Of a DNA stretch of 64,000 nt, positions 9,994 to 24,445 are shown one piece after another. This DNA comes from Zymoseptoria tritici IPO323. Its lineage: Eukaryota > Ascomycota > Dothideomycetes > Mycosphaerellales > Mycosphaerellaceae. How positions within the stretch are numbered: position 1 is the first letter of the stretch; each line of letters starts with the position of its first letter. The DNA lies in NCBI RefSeq assembly GCF_000219625.1, contig NC_018217.1, positions 1,984,001-2,048,000 of the forward strand. The letters are read 5' to 3'. The translations under genes were made by a program, and so were the position numbers. The notes beneath the pieces were generated by a model, which worked only from the letters and a program-made list of their open reading frames with translations, searched no databases and was not told the DNA's origin.

Positions 9994-10558
9994 TCCAGGA
10001 GAGCAGCACGGTACTTTGTGGAGGCTATATGGAGAGTGTGATGTGGAACCGGGCCCATCGATCTGGTCTTCTATCATTAGATACGTGGCGCCTGCGACCT
10101 CGAGGCGGCGAGTCGCTGCGCCTTAGAAAGGAAGCACGTTGCTTCATCAATGGGCCTAAATGCCCGCTGGATGCCAAGTTGATGGATTGCAGACGGGATC
10201 CTTCCAGTACCAGCCATCGTCAGTTGTCGCTCTAATCGCCTGCCAAGAAAACTCTTGCATCCTGGCACGGCGTGGCGGTGTTCACTGGCTGCATAAACGA
10301 TATTCATGCACACCAAACCGGCATGAGGCCGACTCATCTTCAGCACCAAACGAGTAGGGCATTCTGATGTTTATCGATCCTTCTGACGAAGGCTATGCAG
10401 TCGCAGTTGAACCGTTGTGCTATCTCGGTCTGTTCCTCCACAATGCTAAGGAGTCAAGTATCTCGGTTTCCTCCTTGCGGTCAAGCCACGACCGCTGAGT
10501 GCTGCTCAGCAGACGTCTTCCACCTTGTCACAGAAGCTACACGACTCTCTCCGCCATC

Positions 10559-11670
10559 ATGACCACAGTATCTGGCTACAGCGCGCCAACGGGCTACTTT
10601 CGCGACAGCACGACGGTGTCCTGGTCCACAGCAAATCTGACCACGAGTTTCACCCCTCCGCCGTCATGCTTCGAATCCACATACACGCAAGGCCAGGACA
10701 GCATTTCGCTGATGGACGTCAAACCGCCCGACGGGCCTACCACCACGTACTACCAAGTCACACGTTCCGTGGCGAGCGAGTGCTATCCCGACGATTTCGC
10801 CTATAACACCGCTCAAAGCCGACCTGGAACGTCTCTCGCATCGTACTACTCGCCGGGTCTCTGCCCAAAGTGGTACGAAGCTGCTCTGCAGGCAACGAGT
10901 GACGGCACTACCACGACATTCTGCTGTCCCAGGTGAGTGATCATCACGATCAAGCCCACAGTGGTACTGTCTCTAACCCACGATGCAGCCAGATGTTCTT
11001 GGGCGACTACAGCAGTACCGAAGGGGGTCTAGATCTTGGACGCAGCGTTTGCTATACGCAACAATACTGGAGTGGTTTTGCCATCGTGACCGACGGTGTG
11101 ACTTCGAGTTTTACAGCCAGCGCTACCTCCGGAGGGAACGCCATCGCTCAGGTCACCGCCGCGGCGATCATGATCATCAACGCACCTCGCGATGCTGCGC
11201 TGCTTGCGGAGCTCACAGGCACTCCATCGAGTACCACCGCCACGGCCATGCCAGCACCTGCACTGACTACCGGCGCAAAGGCAGGAGTCGGACTCGGAGT
11301 GGGAGTCAGTGTCGTAAGTCTCGCAATAGGCGGACTCGGAGTGTATTTGTGGCGTCGGCGTCGTAAGGCCAAATCTTCCGCTCACGAAGCAGAAGGCGGC
11401 GACGGCATCTTGATCGAGAAGCCTGAGCTCGATGGAAAAGGCAGGGACGTGCATGAATTGGATGCAGATGGTAATCGCTTATTCGAGGTTGATCCTACAG
11501 CGAAGGCGGCTGAACTGGAGACTACAAGCGGTAGCGCGGAGCTGGACGCAGACGGTAGTCGCTTATTTGAAGCTGACTCTACAGCGAAGCCGGCCGAACT
11601 GGAGACTTCAGGTGGTCGTGCGGAGTTGGAAGGCGAGTGGAGAGGTTGGGAGGCTGGTGAGCATCGATAA
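10559..11670 (+). CDS. Single-pass membrane protein B (tandem paralogue)
   Basis: Exons 10559-10932 and 10989-11670 are split by a 56-base intron at the same place and of the same length as in gene A. The product has 351 residues. The N-terminal extracellular part shares FTPPPSC, ASECYPDDF, YSPGLCPKWYE and the cysteine pair just before the intron with gene A. No classical signal peptide is visible at the ATG. One transmembrane helix (GVGLGVGVSVVSLAIGG) is followed by a YLWRRRRK stop-transfer signal. The cytoplasmic tail holds two near-identical repeats of about 25 residues (ELDADGxRLFExDxTAKxAELET) and the shared ending EGEWRGWEAGE. The pair arose by tandem duplication. Repeat number in the tail differs between the two, so the tail is evolving quickly. 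Role unknown; a surface sensor or anchor is a guess. Confidence 0.7.
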
Positions 11671-11694
11671 ATGACCATAGAAGCACTGACTTCT

Positions 11695-13782
11695 CTAGCT
11701 CTCCTCCGCATGGTGAACCAGATTACTTGACATCGCGCCCACACCCTGGGGCCATGTGGCATCGATGTGTTCAGTCGTGACCGTCTCTGCTGCACTTCGG
11801 TCTTCCGGCTCAATGCTTTGCGCTCGTGCCGAGTCGGCTCGTGAAATCGAGAACCAGAAGAGAAGTGCGCAAAATCTGCACAGCTTAACGCCTCTGCTCG
11901 ATCTCAATGCGCGAACTTTCGACCTCACCTCCTGGTACGACGAATGGGCAAGATCCTTCAGAATGGTCGGTGCCTCACTCTTAACTTGTTTCCTCCACGT
12001 GGCCAATCGTCCGCTTCTACTCATTTGGAAGCTCTCCAAAGTCGCGACCCATGCAAACCTCATCTCCTGCACTGGTGCCTCGCAAATACGTACCTTCACC
12101 CAGCACTTCTTCTCGATCTTGACATCCCTTTCGAGGGGAAGTTGGTCCACTGCGTAGCCTTTCCATCTGTCGACATTCCGTTGCCGAGGAGTGGACAATT
12201 TGGAGTACCTATACTTCAGCTCGTGAAGCACTGTCTCCATTTCGTCTTTTCGACAGCGACGTAGCACAATACCGATACGTTGGTGCAACACGTCCCAGAA
12301 CAGGAATAGGCCAAGTCCGACGACGGAGACCGTAGGGATGAATATGGCGCGAAACTGGTCCCAGTCGCCCGCGGTGGAATCGTACACAGCACGATTCAAG
12401 GTTGGCTCATTGAATTCAGTCCACAGAGTCGATCGATGCCATCGATCCCGAGGGAATAGCTTTGGACTTGAAGGTGCAATGTCGAAAATTTCCGGATCCA
12501 GGACGACTTGGAAGCGGCGGCGTCTGTATGACGAGTACATCGCACCGGGCTGAATCAAGAAAGGCAGACTACCAGCCATGATGGCAAGGCCAGTGCGTTT
12601 TGATGAATCCTCTGCATAGCTGACATGACTGTGATCACTAATGTATCTCAATTTGTGGCCGGCGCGAGTCATACTCGCGCAAAAGCGACCTGCTCTCATG
12701 GTAGGGCGTTCTAGGGCAATGCCGAAACACTGGCACGGACGGAGCAAGTCTACGCAATCGAGCAGAGCAAGACAATACCGTTCATACCGATCTTCGTCCT
12801 GGATGGCCGGCAGAGTAATGTGTAGACCAGCGTTGGTGATTCCATGGGGAGCTGATATGCGGGCGGGACCCACTCGGGGTATGATGCCGGCGGCGTTGGC
12901 AAAACGACGAGGGGATGGGGCGAGGAGCTGCCGCTCGGAACCATCCCAGGCGAATATGGACTGATCTTGAGACTGTCGAATGATGCTCTCCTGCAGTCGA
13001 GCGAATGCGTTCCTGCCCTCACCATAGAGCATGGGCATATTGATCCCGAATATACCAAGGAGCGAATACGCTTCATCTTCCACCCGAGTTGTAACCCGCC
13101 GGGCCGCCCAGGACATTCACATTGCCACTCCTATCTGTTCGAGTGGGATGGCATGAAGAAGCACGTCTTCCGGAATGCTCGTTCCACCTTGTATCTCTAC
13201 CATCGTGTGATGCTGGTCGCCAATGCGTTGCCAATCAGTGGTATAAAAGACAACGTGTAGTGGAGCCAGTAGCTCTTGCAGCGTCCAGCCACGGGTGAAC
13301 CATTTGATATTCCGAAAGCCTAGGACGATACCTTCAGAATGTCGTCCCTGCTCTGTTGTACCGCAGCTCAGACGGTGAGCATGACCATCTGCCTTCTGTG
13401 GCGAGAACGAGTTCGGCACACTCGATGGAGCTGAATCACTGAATCTCATGCTCACATCGGCCATGTATGCATAACAAACGGCGGATCCTTCGTAGTATCG
13501 CCACATCGAGTTGATTGCTTCCGATAGCTCGACGCTGCTCGTCTTGTCGATACAGCATGTATCTATCCACGCGTAGCCAATGCCATCGATCAAGGCCTGA
13601 CGACATGTATCAAGAACTTTCGCGTAGTTCACGTCGTCATCCGCCGGACTCGGATGGGCTACCAAATGGTGATGCTGTACTTCCTTGTCGCCCCAGACAT
13701 GGGATAGGATGGCGTATTGAGGGAGCTTGCGTTCATCGTGAAAGGATTCCAGCTTGAGGGTACGTGCGTTGATCAGCTTCAT
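11695..13782 (-). pseudogene. HET-domain (vegetative incompatibility) gene with one in-frame stop
   Basis: The reading frame from ATG 13782 runs to 11695, about 695 codons, and is interrupted once by TGA at 13119-13117. The HET domain is clear: YAILSHVWGDKEV near the start, YAWIDTCCIDKTSSVELSEA, then WFTRGWTLQELLAP. After the stop come MSWAARR and TRVEDEAYSLLGIFGINMPMLYGEG, the usual end of the HET domain. In relatives the residue before MSWAA is commonly Arg, so CGA to TGA is the simplest cause. HET proteins trigger cell death when unlike strains fuse; loss or silencing is common. The downstream ATG at 13116 cannot make a complete domain. Alternatives are a base error or readthrough. Confidence 0.75.
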
Positions 13783-15480
13783 GATCGCTATAAAATCGTG
13801 TTGCTGGAGCGATCTAGCCCAGCAATGTTAGCAGCGATGTCGAAGTCAGAGGAGTTTGAGTACGGTCTTGCGTAAGAACAGGCTTACGAAACCCCGAGGA
13901 CTTTCGTGATACCATGAAAGGTTCTGCGCAGACCGACAGCCGAACCAGCGCAGAGCTTGTATTTCTGACGACTTCACGGCTGCAGCGACATGATGCATGT
14001 CAGATTCGCTTGGCAGCGCCTCCTCATCGGCCTGCAGTTGTCTTCCTAGCTGTCAGCAGAGTCGAGACAGCCTGTTCTTAGGCCAGCCGCAGATGGCGAC
14101 TTAAGCGAATTCAGCACCGTAGAGCAGAGTGGAGAGCTCGAGGTGCAGACGTGGAAATGGCGTGGCCGAAAGAACTCGGCCTGGTAAGTTGGTCCAATTG
14201 AAAATTGTCCAATGAGAACGTTCGCCAGCACTGAATGAAATGGTGTTCGCCATGACCCTCGCTGATGTCCGTTCTCACGACGGCAAGGCATACCTTCCCT
14301 CGACGATAAGCTTGACGATATAAGTCACTCCCATGAGTCCAGCTTTCACAACCGCAGCACGGTGCCAGCTCTCGGTATAAAGATCGTGAACTCCAACATA
14401 CGCCGGCTTTCGAGTGCGCATACTGAGCACAGTCGTGAGTGCTTGCGTGCCAGACATGGTGAAGCTGCTTGAAGAGGCTGGGCAAGACGGAAGTACTTCA
14501 GCGCGTACCTGCATCTCTCATCAAGGCTGTGCCATGGAGGCTAGACCAAGGCAAAGTTGATCCAGAGCTTCCATTCAGGCACGTGGAAGCATGACCAAGG
14601 CCCGAGTGATTCTTGATTTGAGTAATAAGTCCATGGGTCAGCCTTGTCTCAGATTCGCTTTGAGTCGCCTCGTCGGGGTTTGATTGCCATCATCATGTGC
14701 GGCGCAGAGGGTCGCGAGTGCATGCGAGATGAGCAGTCGCTTGTCGTGCCATTTGGCATTTGGCATCCGCGATGCGTTATTGTCATCGTCCAAGGAGAGA
14801 TTGGTTGGGCATGAAGGCGTGAAGTTGCATGAAGAGTTGCCCCGCGATGGCTGGGAGGCGCTTCCGCACCGCGGCGCAAATGGAAGACCAAGGAGACGAA
14901 AGACTCAGACCGGCCAGGCCAGCCGCTGAGACTATAGCAACGATATCATGGTGGTCAGTAGTCATAGCTCATTACTCGGGGCGTGGTGGCCGTGGTAAAA
15001 CAGAAAGACACTCAGGTCATCCGCCTTGCACGTCCATCTCAAGTCACGTACCTCCTCCGTCGTGACTCTCAATTGAGACTTCCGCCCCGGCCGTTGGGCG
15101 CATCGTCATTCTACTGTTCCGTACATACCTTACAGCGCGGTTCCTGGAAGCAAGACCGCCACGAAAAGATCACTTCACGTCACTAGACAGCCGCCAGCTC
15201 TCCGTAGTGGAGCTGTCACTTCCAGTTGCTTCCCACTTGCCAAAGCACCGACTACAACAACACCTCTGCGAACCACTCTCACCACCACCGCGCAGACCTA
15301 CCTTACCCGACCCTTCTATTCGTGGATTCATGCGACGACAGTAGCATTCGTATCCCCACTCCTCCTCCACCGACCGCATCCACCACAAACCTGGCTCCTA
15401 GCTCAGCACAGCTCCAGCTCCCAACCCCCAGATAATCCCTCACCGCCCTCCGCCGCTCCGTGCGTGCGTCCGAACTCGCC
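13783..15480. other. No gene recognised
   Basis: About 1.7 kb. Short frames occur on the minus strand (14046-14514) without any domain, signal peptide or continuous splicing. The last 300 bases before 15481 are CT/CA-rich and look like the leader of the next gene. Confidence 0.5.
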
Positions 15481-17820
<2,340 letters not shown>

Positions 17821-18846
17821 GTGGGCGACGAGGTTCGCGAGCGAGGAGAAGCGCTGCGGAGGGCACGTTTGCTGTTCGTCCTGGCGAGCTACTTCGATTC
17901 TTTGCTTTGCCGGAGATGCGGCGACGAGGCATTGCAAGAGGTGATTCGTGGGGCATTTACAGACTTTCGCTCCGAGAAAACACTTCATTATGATTATGCT
18001 TGCTCGCTCTTGGTGATCTGGAGGTGGTCGTTGGAACGGAGGGAGAGTACTTAATGTACAGAACAGTACGGTATAGCACTGATGGTGGAAGGATCGAGGA
18101 TTGGTAGCATATGGTAGAGGAGAAAGGTATTTGATGTGATACGACGCTCGGCATTGGACTTGTCTTTGTGTGTGGGCTTCTCCTGCTACGGTCATTGAGA
18201 AAGGCCTGCTCGCCGCTCTGATGGCATAGCATCTTCGGCCTGTGGTCTGCTTCCATGTGTACTGGCCTATAATAAAAGGTCTGGATAGTGGTACAGGCAC
18301 CACGATAAACTCACGATAGACTCCCAGATCTCGTCGTTAGCGTTGTTCGCTGAACATGGTCCAGATTTGTGGAACATGGCGATTTGCTCCTGACGATCGT
18401 CATGGACTTCTCTTCAGCATGTTCGTATACCACGTCGCCAACGGTGGCAGCGGCTCCGCTTCTACATCCCTTGCGGCAAAGGTACGAACAGCGTCCTCCG
18501 ATATTCATACCCGACGATACCTTATGGAAAGAGATATTGATGTTCGTGCATGTCATCGAGGAACAATAGCGGACTGTCGAAATGCCGAACTTGGGCTGTG
18601 CTTTGCCACGCCAATTGTCAAATACGGTTAGACCCGATCGATTCAGTGGCGCTTTTGATGGACCCTGGCAATCCTGGCAATGATTTGTTGAAGTGGAAAA
18701 TCAGACCACATCAGCGGAGCTAGCATCACTTCCCGAAGCATGCACTTTTGATTGTTTCCAGACTTTATCTTTCCTACACTCACACCGTTGTTGGAACGAC
18801 CACTACTTGCGAGGGAGCACTTACACATCTTGCTTCCACGCCCATC
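17821..18846. other. No gene recognised
   Basis: Roughly 1 kb between the convergent end of the kinase and the sterol gene. It must hold the promoter of the sterol gene; I see no confident motif and no coding signal. Confidence 0.4.
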
Positions 18847-19996
18847 ATGGACTTCTTGTAAGTTGGCAATCTCACTCTCCAATGCTCTCGATCCTCCGAT
18901 CGCAGGATCGCGTTCCTGCATGTGGCGCCCCTCCTTTCACTACGAATGCTCGATCTCACGGCTTGCGATGATACCCATGCTAACGCGACATCTTCGTCTA
19001 CAGTAATAATGCGAACTACTCCGCCATCGCGGACGCGATGTTGCCGCACACGAAGAACACATACTGGCACGAGTTCGATCAGACCGCCGGCTTCAACGTC
19101 CAACTGAACTACTTCGAGCGATTATGGGCCGCCTGGTACGCGTACATTGGCAACGATGCCCTCGCCACGGGAATCATGAGCTTCGTCATGCACGAGACAT
19201 TCTACTTTGGAAGAGCACTGCCTTGGATGATCATCGATCAGATCCCATACTTCAACAAGTACAAGATTCAGAACGTGCGTATATCACATCTCTTGCAAGA
19301 GGCGACACACATCGAATGATCGTACTGACATGTGTCCTACAGCAAAAAATCCCCTCCGCAAAGGAACAATGGGACTGCGCCATGCTCGTCCTCCTCTCAC
19401 ACTTCACCGTTGAACTCCCCCAAATCTGGCTCTTCCACCCCATGGCTCAATATTTCGGTCTAGCTACATCTGTTCCGTTCCCTCCGTGGTGGAAGATGGC
19501 CTACCAAATCGCCATCTTCTTCGTCATGGAAGACACCTGGCACTACTGGATGCACCGCGCCATGCACTGGGGTCCTCTGTACAAGAACATTCACAAGATC
19601 CACCACCAATACTCTGCACCTTTCGGACTGGCTGCTGAGTACGCCTCGCCGATCGAAGTCATGGTATTGGGACTCGGAACCGTCGGAAGCCCGATTTTGT
19701 GGTGTGCCGTCACCAAGGACTTGCACATCTTGACCATGTACATCTGGATTGTTTGCCGAGTGTTTCAGGCTATCGACGCGCATTCTGGCTACGAGTTTCC
19801 GTGGAGTCTCCACCATATTCTGCCTTTCTGGGCCGGTGCGGAGCACCACGACACGCATCACGAGAAGTTCATCGGAAACTACTCGAGCTCGTTCAGGTGG
19901 TGGGATTACGTCTTGGACACCGAGAGTGGACCGGAGGCATCGAAGAGGAGGAGAGAGGCCAAGCTGGCGAAGCTGAGGGCTGCGAAGTCGCAGTAG
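18847..19996 (+). CDS. ERG25: C-4 sterol methyl oxidase (ergosterol pathway)
   Basis: Exons are 18847-18857 (only 11 bases, MDF plus two bases), 19004-19274 and 19343-19996, giving 311 residues, the normal length. The first intron (146 bases) has a clear branch site, GCTAAC, near 18979. The enzyme removes the C-4 methyl groups of sterols in the ER, using two irons held by histidine boxes: HRAMH at 165-169, HKIHH at 178-182 and HHDTHH at 262-267. Hydrophobic segments around 50-80, 105-160 and 195-235 fit an ER membrane protein. The tiny first exon is easily missed by gene finders. Confidence 0.93.
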
Positions 19997-20702
19997 AGGG
20001 ATATTGGAGTAGCTTTTAGGCTTGTAGCAATGGGGCAATAGATTGCGCTCGTGCGATGGAGCGAAAGGATACAACAGCGATCGTTTGAGGAGGTTGGTAG
20101 GCTGCTTTTAGGCGTTGAATGGGTGAGAGGAATGGAAGGAAGGGATGTATATACCTTGCCGTCGGAAAGGCACGGGCATCGTTCTTCAGGACTGAGTAGA
20201 GCCGGCACTATATAATGCGATGAAAGATCGGTCGTATGCTATCGTTGTCAGTCGTATACCGTTCGCCGATGAAAAGTGCGCCGAAGGACAAACTTCCGAG
20301 ACTTCGACCGGCAAATTGGTATCATCTATTTTACATCAGAACGTGGTCGGATAATCAGATTTACGAACTGCCCACGTTGAATGATTGAGATGAATAATGT
20401 AGTCGAAGCTGTTGCGAAGGAGAGGAATCTCGATGAACGCCAACCAAGCTCACGACGTCACAACGAAGAGCTCACTTTCCACATTTCCAACGTTCACCAA
20501 CTTTCATATTTCATTCCTACTTCCTCGGTCCCTACCTATCGAGCACTTGCGTCCTCTCACCATGCTCCTCCATCTACGCCCCGTCACGCGATCATAGGCG
20601 ATCCATCGACATCCCGTCCAAGGCCAGAGTCGCCGCCTCATTCAATTCCACAAACACCTCTGCCTCATCTCCACCACAACTCGTCACTCACTACCGCCCA
20701 CA

Positions 20703-22781
20703 ATGTCCTTCATAACCGATACAGTCCGTCGTATCGACGCCCAACTCGATCGCCTACAACTCACCTCCTCCCCACCGACCTCCATCCTCGAACAAGCTCT
20801 CGCGCTCAACAACCCTGATGAGGGCTCCGAAGGACCTCCCAAGACTGTCCAACCGTCGCCGAGGTTACTAGAGCTACAAGCTGCTATCCGCGCGCTGAGT
20901 CCTGGTGGACCGTCGGAGAAAGGTAGCTTATTACGACTGGGCACGGTGCAGACATGGTTGGGCACATTGTCGGGCGTGAAGAGGAAAGTGCAAGAAGACC
21001 GGGTGGCGGACTTGGGTGTGAAGGAACAGGAGAAGAAAGACGAGTTCGAAGCGGAGTTGGAGTGGTTACTCGTCTCCAAAGCCACAACGCAGGTCTATGG
21101 ACACGTTCTACGCACAATATTGGACGAAGCTGTTTCACTGAGCGAGGATTTGTGGTATTGGGATGAAGTGCTGTGGTCGCAGCGGTATACGGCTCTCTAT
21201 GGCATACAGACGTCGCCCGAGAGAATGTGGGGCTGGGGGACGATGGTGTGGGCGGATGTCAAGACGAGGACGCACGAGCGGGGACTGAGTATGAAAGGTG
21301 TGGGCGAGGATGCGGGGGAGTCGTTCACGGCGCGGTGGAAAGTGTTTTATGGGTTGGTCAGGCAGGTCGTGAGGGAGAAGAGTGTCAAGGAAGTGCACAC
21401 AAGGATTTTGTCGCCGGTTACGAGACTTCGGGCGGAGGTACGGCAGAAGCAGGCTGCGTTGAAGAAGATGAGGGTTAGGAATGCGAATGCGTTGGGCGTG
21501 TTGTTGGGTGAGGGGTTGGCGAATGAGAGTTCAAGAGGGGAGGGCTTGGGTACGCCGAGGACGAGTAGTGAGGAAGCAGGGGAGGCGAGGACGAAGTGGA
21601 AGACCAGTGTTGCGAGAAACGTTGCGTTGATGGAGGCGGTGTTGGCGAAAATCAATGATCTGGAGACGCCTGTGGAGAAGTTTGACTCGGCGATCGCAGA
21701 GTACACGGATGAGGATCCACTGTATACGGCGGATGTGCGGTCGAGTAATGGGGACGGACCGGCGATGGAAGTGGAGGATGTGGCGGCTAGGCTGTCGAGG
21801 GTGTTGGGTTTGGGATTGGAACAATATGCCATCTCGACTCACACGCTGAAGACCGAACATGGAAAACCTTCACGACTGGTCCGATACTGGCTGCCCATCA
21901 CGGCGGGTATCCTCTCCTCCAGCACCATCCTCCGCATGCTCGTCAATCGCCAAACCGAGATCCTCCAATGGATTCAAGATCTTGGATCCACGATCGTCGA
22001 CTTCTGGCGCAACTGGGTTGTCGAACCGACCAAGAAAGTCATCGGCACAATTCGCCACGATGAGTCCTCCGAAATCAGCATCATGTCGAAGAGGAGTCTG
22101 ACCGGAGACCGCGAATCTCTCGAACGCATGGTCGTGGACTTTGCAATCGACAATCCCGCCCATACAACCGGATCATCCTCCGCCCTCACCGAGTCTCAGA
22201 TCGACGACCTACGCACCGCCGTTCGCGAGGGAGATCTCACACCCGTGCTCAAGGCGTACGAAAAAGATCTCACCTCCCCCGTCATGGGCGCCCTGAAAGG
22301 AAACCTCGTCCGCGCTCTTCTCATCCAAATCCAAAAGACAAAAGTCGACGTCGAAGTCGCTATGGGCGGCATCGACTCCCTCCTCAAGTCGCAGGAACTC
22401 CTCATCGGCTTCATCTCCCTCACACCCGGCCTGCTCATGGTCTACGGCGTCACACACTGGGTGCGCTCCTCGTTCATCACCAAACGCGGCTCCCATGCGG
22501 CGAGGAAGCAGGGCGTCATGTTGCGCCAGCTGAGGAATGTGGATCGTATATTGACTGGATCCACGCCGACGGAGTACGGCGAGTTGATGTATAAGGATCA
22601 AGGACTATTGCTCTGTGAGGTCAGCGTCTTGAGGGAGGCGGCGAGGAAGGTAATGCCTGAGAGGATTTGGAGGGAGTTTGGGACGGAGGTGCAGGAGCTT
22701 TGCGATGTGAGGGTTGGGGTTGAGAGGCAGATGAAGGTTGCGGAGAGGGTGAGGTGGGCGTATGGGAGGTGGTTGAGTTGA
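20703..22781 (+). CDS. NCA2: NCA2-like mitochondrial protein
   Basis: A single exon of 692 codons. NCA2 is an inner-mitochondrial-membrane protein linked in yeast to expression of the ATP synthase subunits 6 and 8 transcript and to mitochondrial lipid homeostasis. The family core is clear: YWLPITAGILSSSTILR (a membrane segment near 395-411) followed by NRQTEILQWIQDLG, FWRNWVVEPTKKVIGTIRHDE, MSKRSLTGDRESLERMVVDFA and a second hydrophobic segment, LLIGFISLTPGLLMVYG. The N-terminal part, rich in Leu, Arg and Glu, is divergent as is usual. The ATG at 20703 follows a long CA/CT-rich leader. Nothing looks broken. Confidence 0.88.
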   Translation: MSFITDTVRRIDAQLDRLQLTSSPPTSILEQALALNNPDEGSEGPPKTVQPSPRLLELQAAIRALSPGGPSEKGSLLRLGTVQTWLGTLSGVKRKVQEDRVADLGVKEQEKKDEFEAELEWLLVSKATTQVYGHVLRTILDEAVSLSEDLWYWDEVLWSQRYTALYGIQTSPERMWGWGTMVWADVKTRTHERGLSMKGVGEDAGESFTARWKVFYGLVRQVVREKSVKEVHTRILSPVTRLRAEVRQKQAALKKMRVRNANALGVLLGEGLANESSRGEGLGTPRTSSEEAGEARTKWKTSVARNVALMEAVLAKINDLETPVEKFDSAIAEYTDEDPLYTADVRSSNGDGPAMEVEDVAARLSRVLGLGLEQYAISTHTLKTEHGKPSRLVRYWLPITAGILSSSTILRMLVNRQTEILQWIQDLGSTIVDFWRNWVVEPTKKVIGTIRHDESSEISIMSKRSLTGDRESLERMVVDFAIDNPAHTTGSSSALTESQIDDLRTAVREGDLTPVLKAYEKDLTSPVMGALKGNLVRALLIQIQKTKVDVEVAMGGIDSLLKSQELLIGFISLTPGLLMVYGVTHWVRSSFITKRGSHAARKQGVMLRQLRNVDRILTGSTPTEYGELMYKDQGLLLCEVSVLREAARKVMPERIWREFGTEVQELCDVRVGVERQMKVAERVRWAYGRWLS

Positions 22782-23965
22782 AAAGAGGGACGAGGCATGA
22801 GAATAGGGAGAACAGAACCTACGTGGGATTACGAATGGGTACGACGAGAGGGAATGTCACCTCATCCACTATTTTCTGCTTTCGAGTTGCCGCTCAAATG
22901 GCACTGCACGACTTTCCGCTCCGTGGCCCGATGTTCCCATCTGAAGTGGAAGAGCGGAACGTACAATGTACCATCTGCGTACGGGAATAGCGCTTGCGCT
23001 GGACAACTACAACTCCATCGAAGCCTTCTTCAGGCATATGTCGACAATCCCTCGAGCGTATATTGGCCCGGAGACATGATATGGTGTGGACAACTCCTGT
23101 ATGCACGATCTTGGACGCATCTTCGCGGGAATTGACGATCGATCACATTCACAACCCGGGCGGTCCACACGGGAAGTAGTGCTTACGCCGACAACTTAAT
23201 CGACGCCCTCTTCGGGCAAAAATCGATGAGTTCTCGAAAATCTGCGTTGGTCCGGCACTGTCGATGTTGTCTTCAAGGGACGGACACTACTTCTTGCTGT
23301 TGTCGAGAGTCTGTAGGGAATGAGGGCTTACAAATTGTAGGCTCGTGGGTGCATGCGAGGGCCGGAGTGATGTTGTTTCCGGTGATCGTACCATCTGTGA
23401 GTGCATCCGACGGATCGTCGTTCAATCCTTGTCCAAAAGCTGACCGTTGATTGTCGGATTATCAGGAAGTGAGCCAATCCGTCCTCTGGCGTACCCTTTT
23501 GCCCGCAAATGTGGTGACCGCTCCGGTGCGTTCAGAGCTGTACAGCAGTACGGGTACAGACCTTGTCTTCAAGGCGAGAATCAGTGTCCGCTCCCTGATG
23601 TTGATATATAGTTCTACACGGGCCAAAACCAATCTCATCTGGACGCCAACGTCGATGCCTGTCCGGACCAAGCAAAGACATGGTCTCCGGAAGCCAGCAC
23701 TTACTCCCGGATGTATGAGAGACTCTTTCAGTCTTTAAAATAACACGCCCGTGTCGTGTCGTATGATGGTATGACAGAAGATTGACCGGGCCTCTGCTCT
23801 CACAATCATCCGCGGCTTCCCGTTGCTTCGGTGCTTATCTTACGCCTTTCCCACCGATGCTTCCTGCCCTCTTTCTTCTCCAACCCGCCACGGTACGAAG
23901 TGCACGCATCTCAGACTACCAAGACCATCATACGAGACGACCCAAAACCACGACGACGAGAAACC
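22782..23965. other. No gene recognised
   Basis: About 1.2 kb. Between 23230 and 23690 two segments look distantly alike (around 23255-23290 and 23545-23580, both reading near TTGTCTTCAAGG), perhaps a decayed internal duplication, but no open frame of note. The last 180 bases are the promoter of the first small secreted protein and resemble the promoter at 24800-24956. Confidence 0.4.
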
Positions 23966-24304
23966 ATGCAGATCTTCCAGCTCTCCATCGCTCTGCTCTC
24001 CATCGCCTCGACTGCCTTGGCAGGCGGCGTACGTCCTCCAGCTCTTTCGCTTCCTTGCACCAACACTGACAACTATGCTTAGACCTGCAAAAGCGGCGGG
24101 TCGTATGGCCTTTGCACTGTTAAACGGTAAAGACATTCCCTGCACCGAGGTATGTTGCGATGTCGTTCCATCAACCCACTCGACGCGTGTGCAATTTGCT
24201 GACATTTTCCAAAGAATTCCGCATGCTCCCCAAGTTACCCAGGCGACAAGCCGCCATGCCAGCTCAACAGTTACAACAACGAGTATGCGGATTGCTACAT
24301 TTGA
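23966..24304 (+). pseudogene. Small secreted six-cysteine protein 1, frameshifted
   Basis: Exons by homology to the neighbour are 23966-24028, 24083-24149 and 24215-24304. Exon 1 encodes a signal peptide (MQIFQLSIALLS, ending STALAGG) nearly identical to the copy at 24957. Exon 2 has one extra A in the run 24122-24124 compared with the copy: it is 67 rather than 66 bases, and in frame it hits TAA at 24128-24130. Exon 3 is intact in its own frame and ends YADCYI. All splice sites are kept, and intron 2 is strikingly similar to that of the copy. So one insertion broke a recently duplicated gene, or the assembly has a one-base error. Without the extra base it would have the same six cysteines. 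Confidence 0.7.
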
Positions 24305-24445
24305 AAAACGCTGATGGAGGATGAGGGTACCGCTTGGTGGCTTGGATGAGGATCACTCGCTTGGGTTTTCTTAGTTATCGTTTGCTTTGATCATGTCGAT
24401 GTGTTCATCACACATTGTATCAACCTGTCTCGTGTTTCTCGTGTC

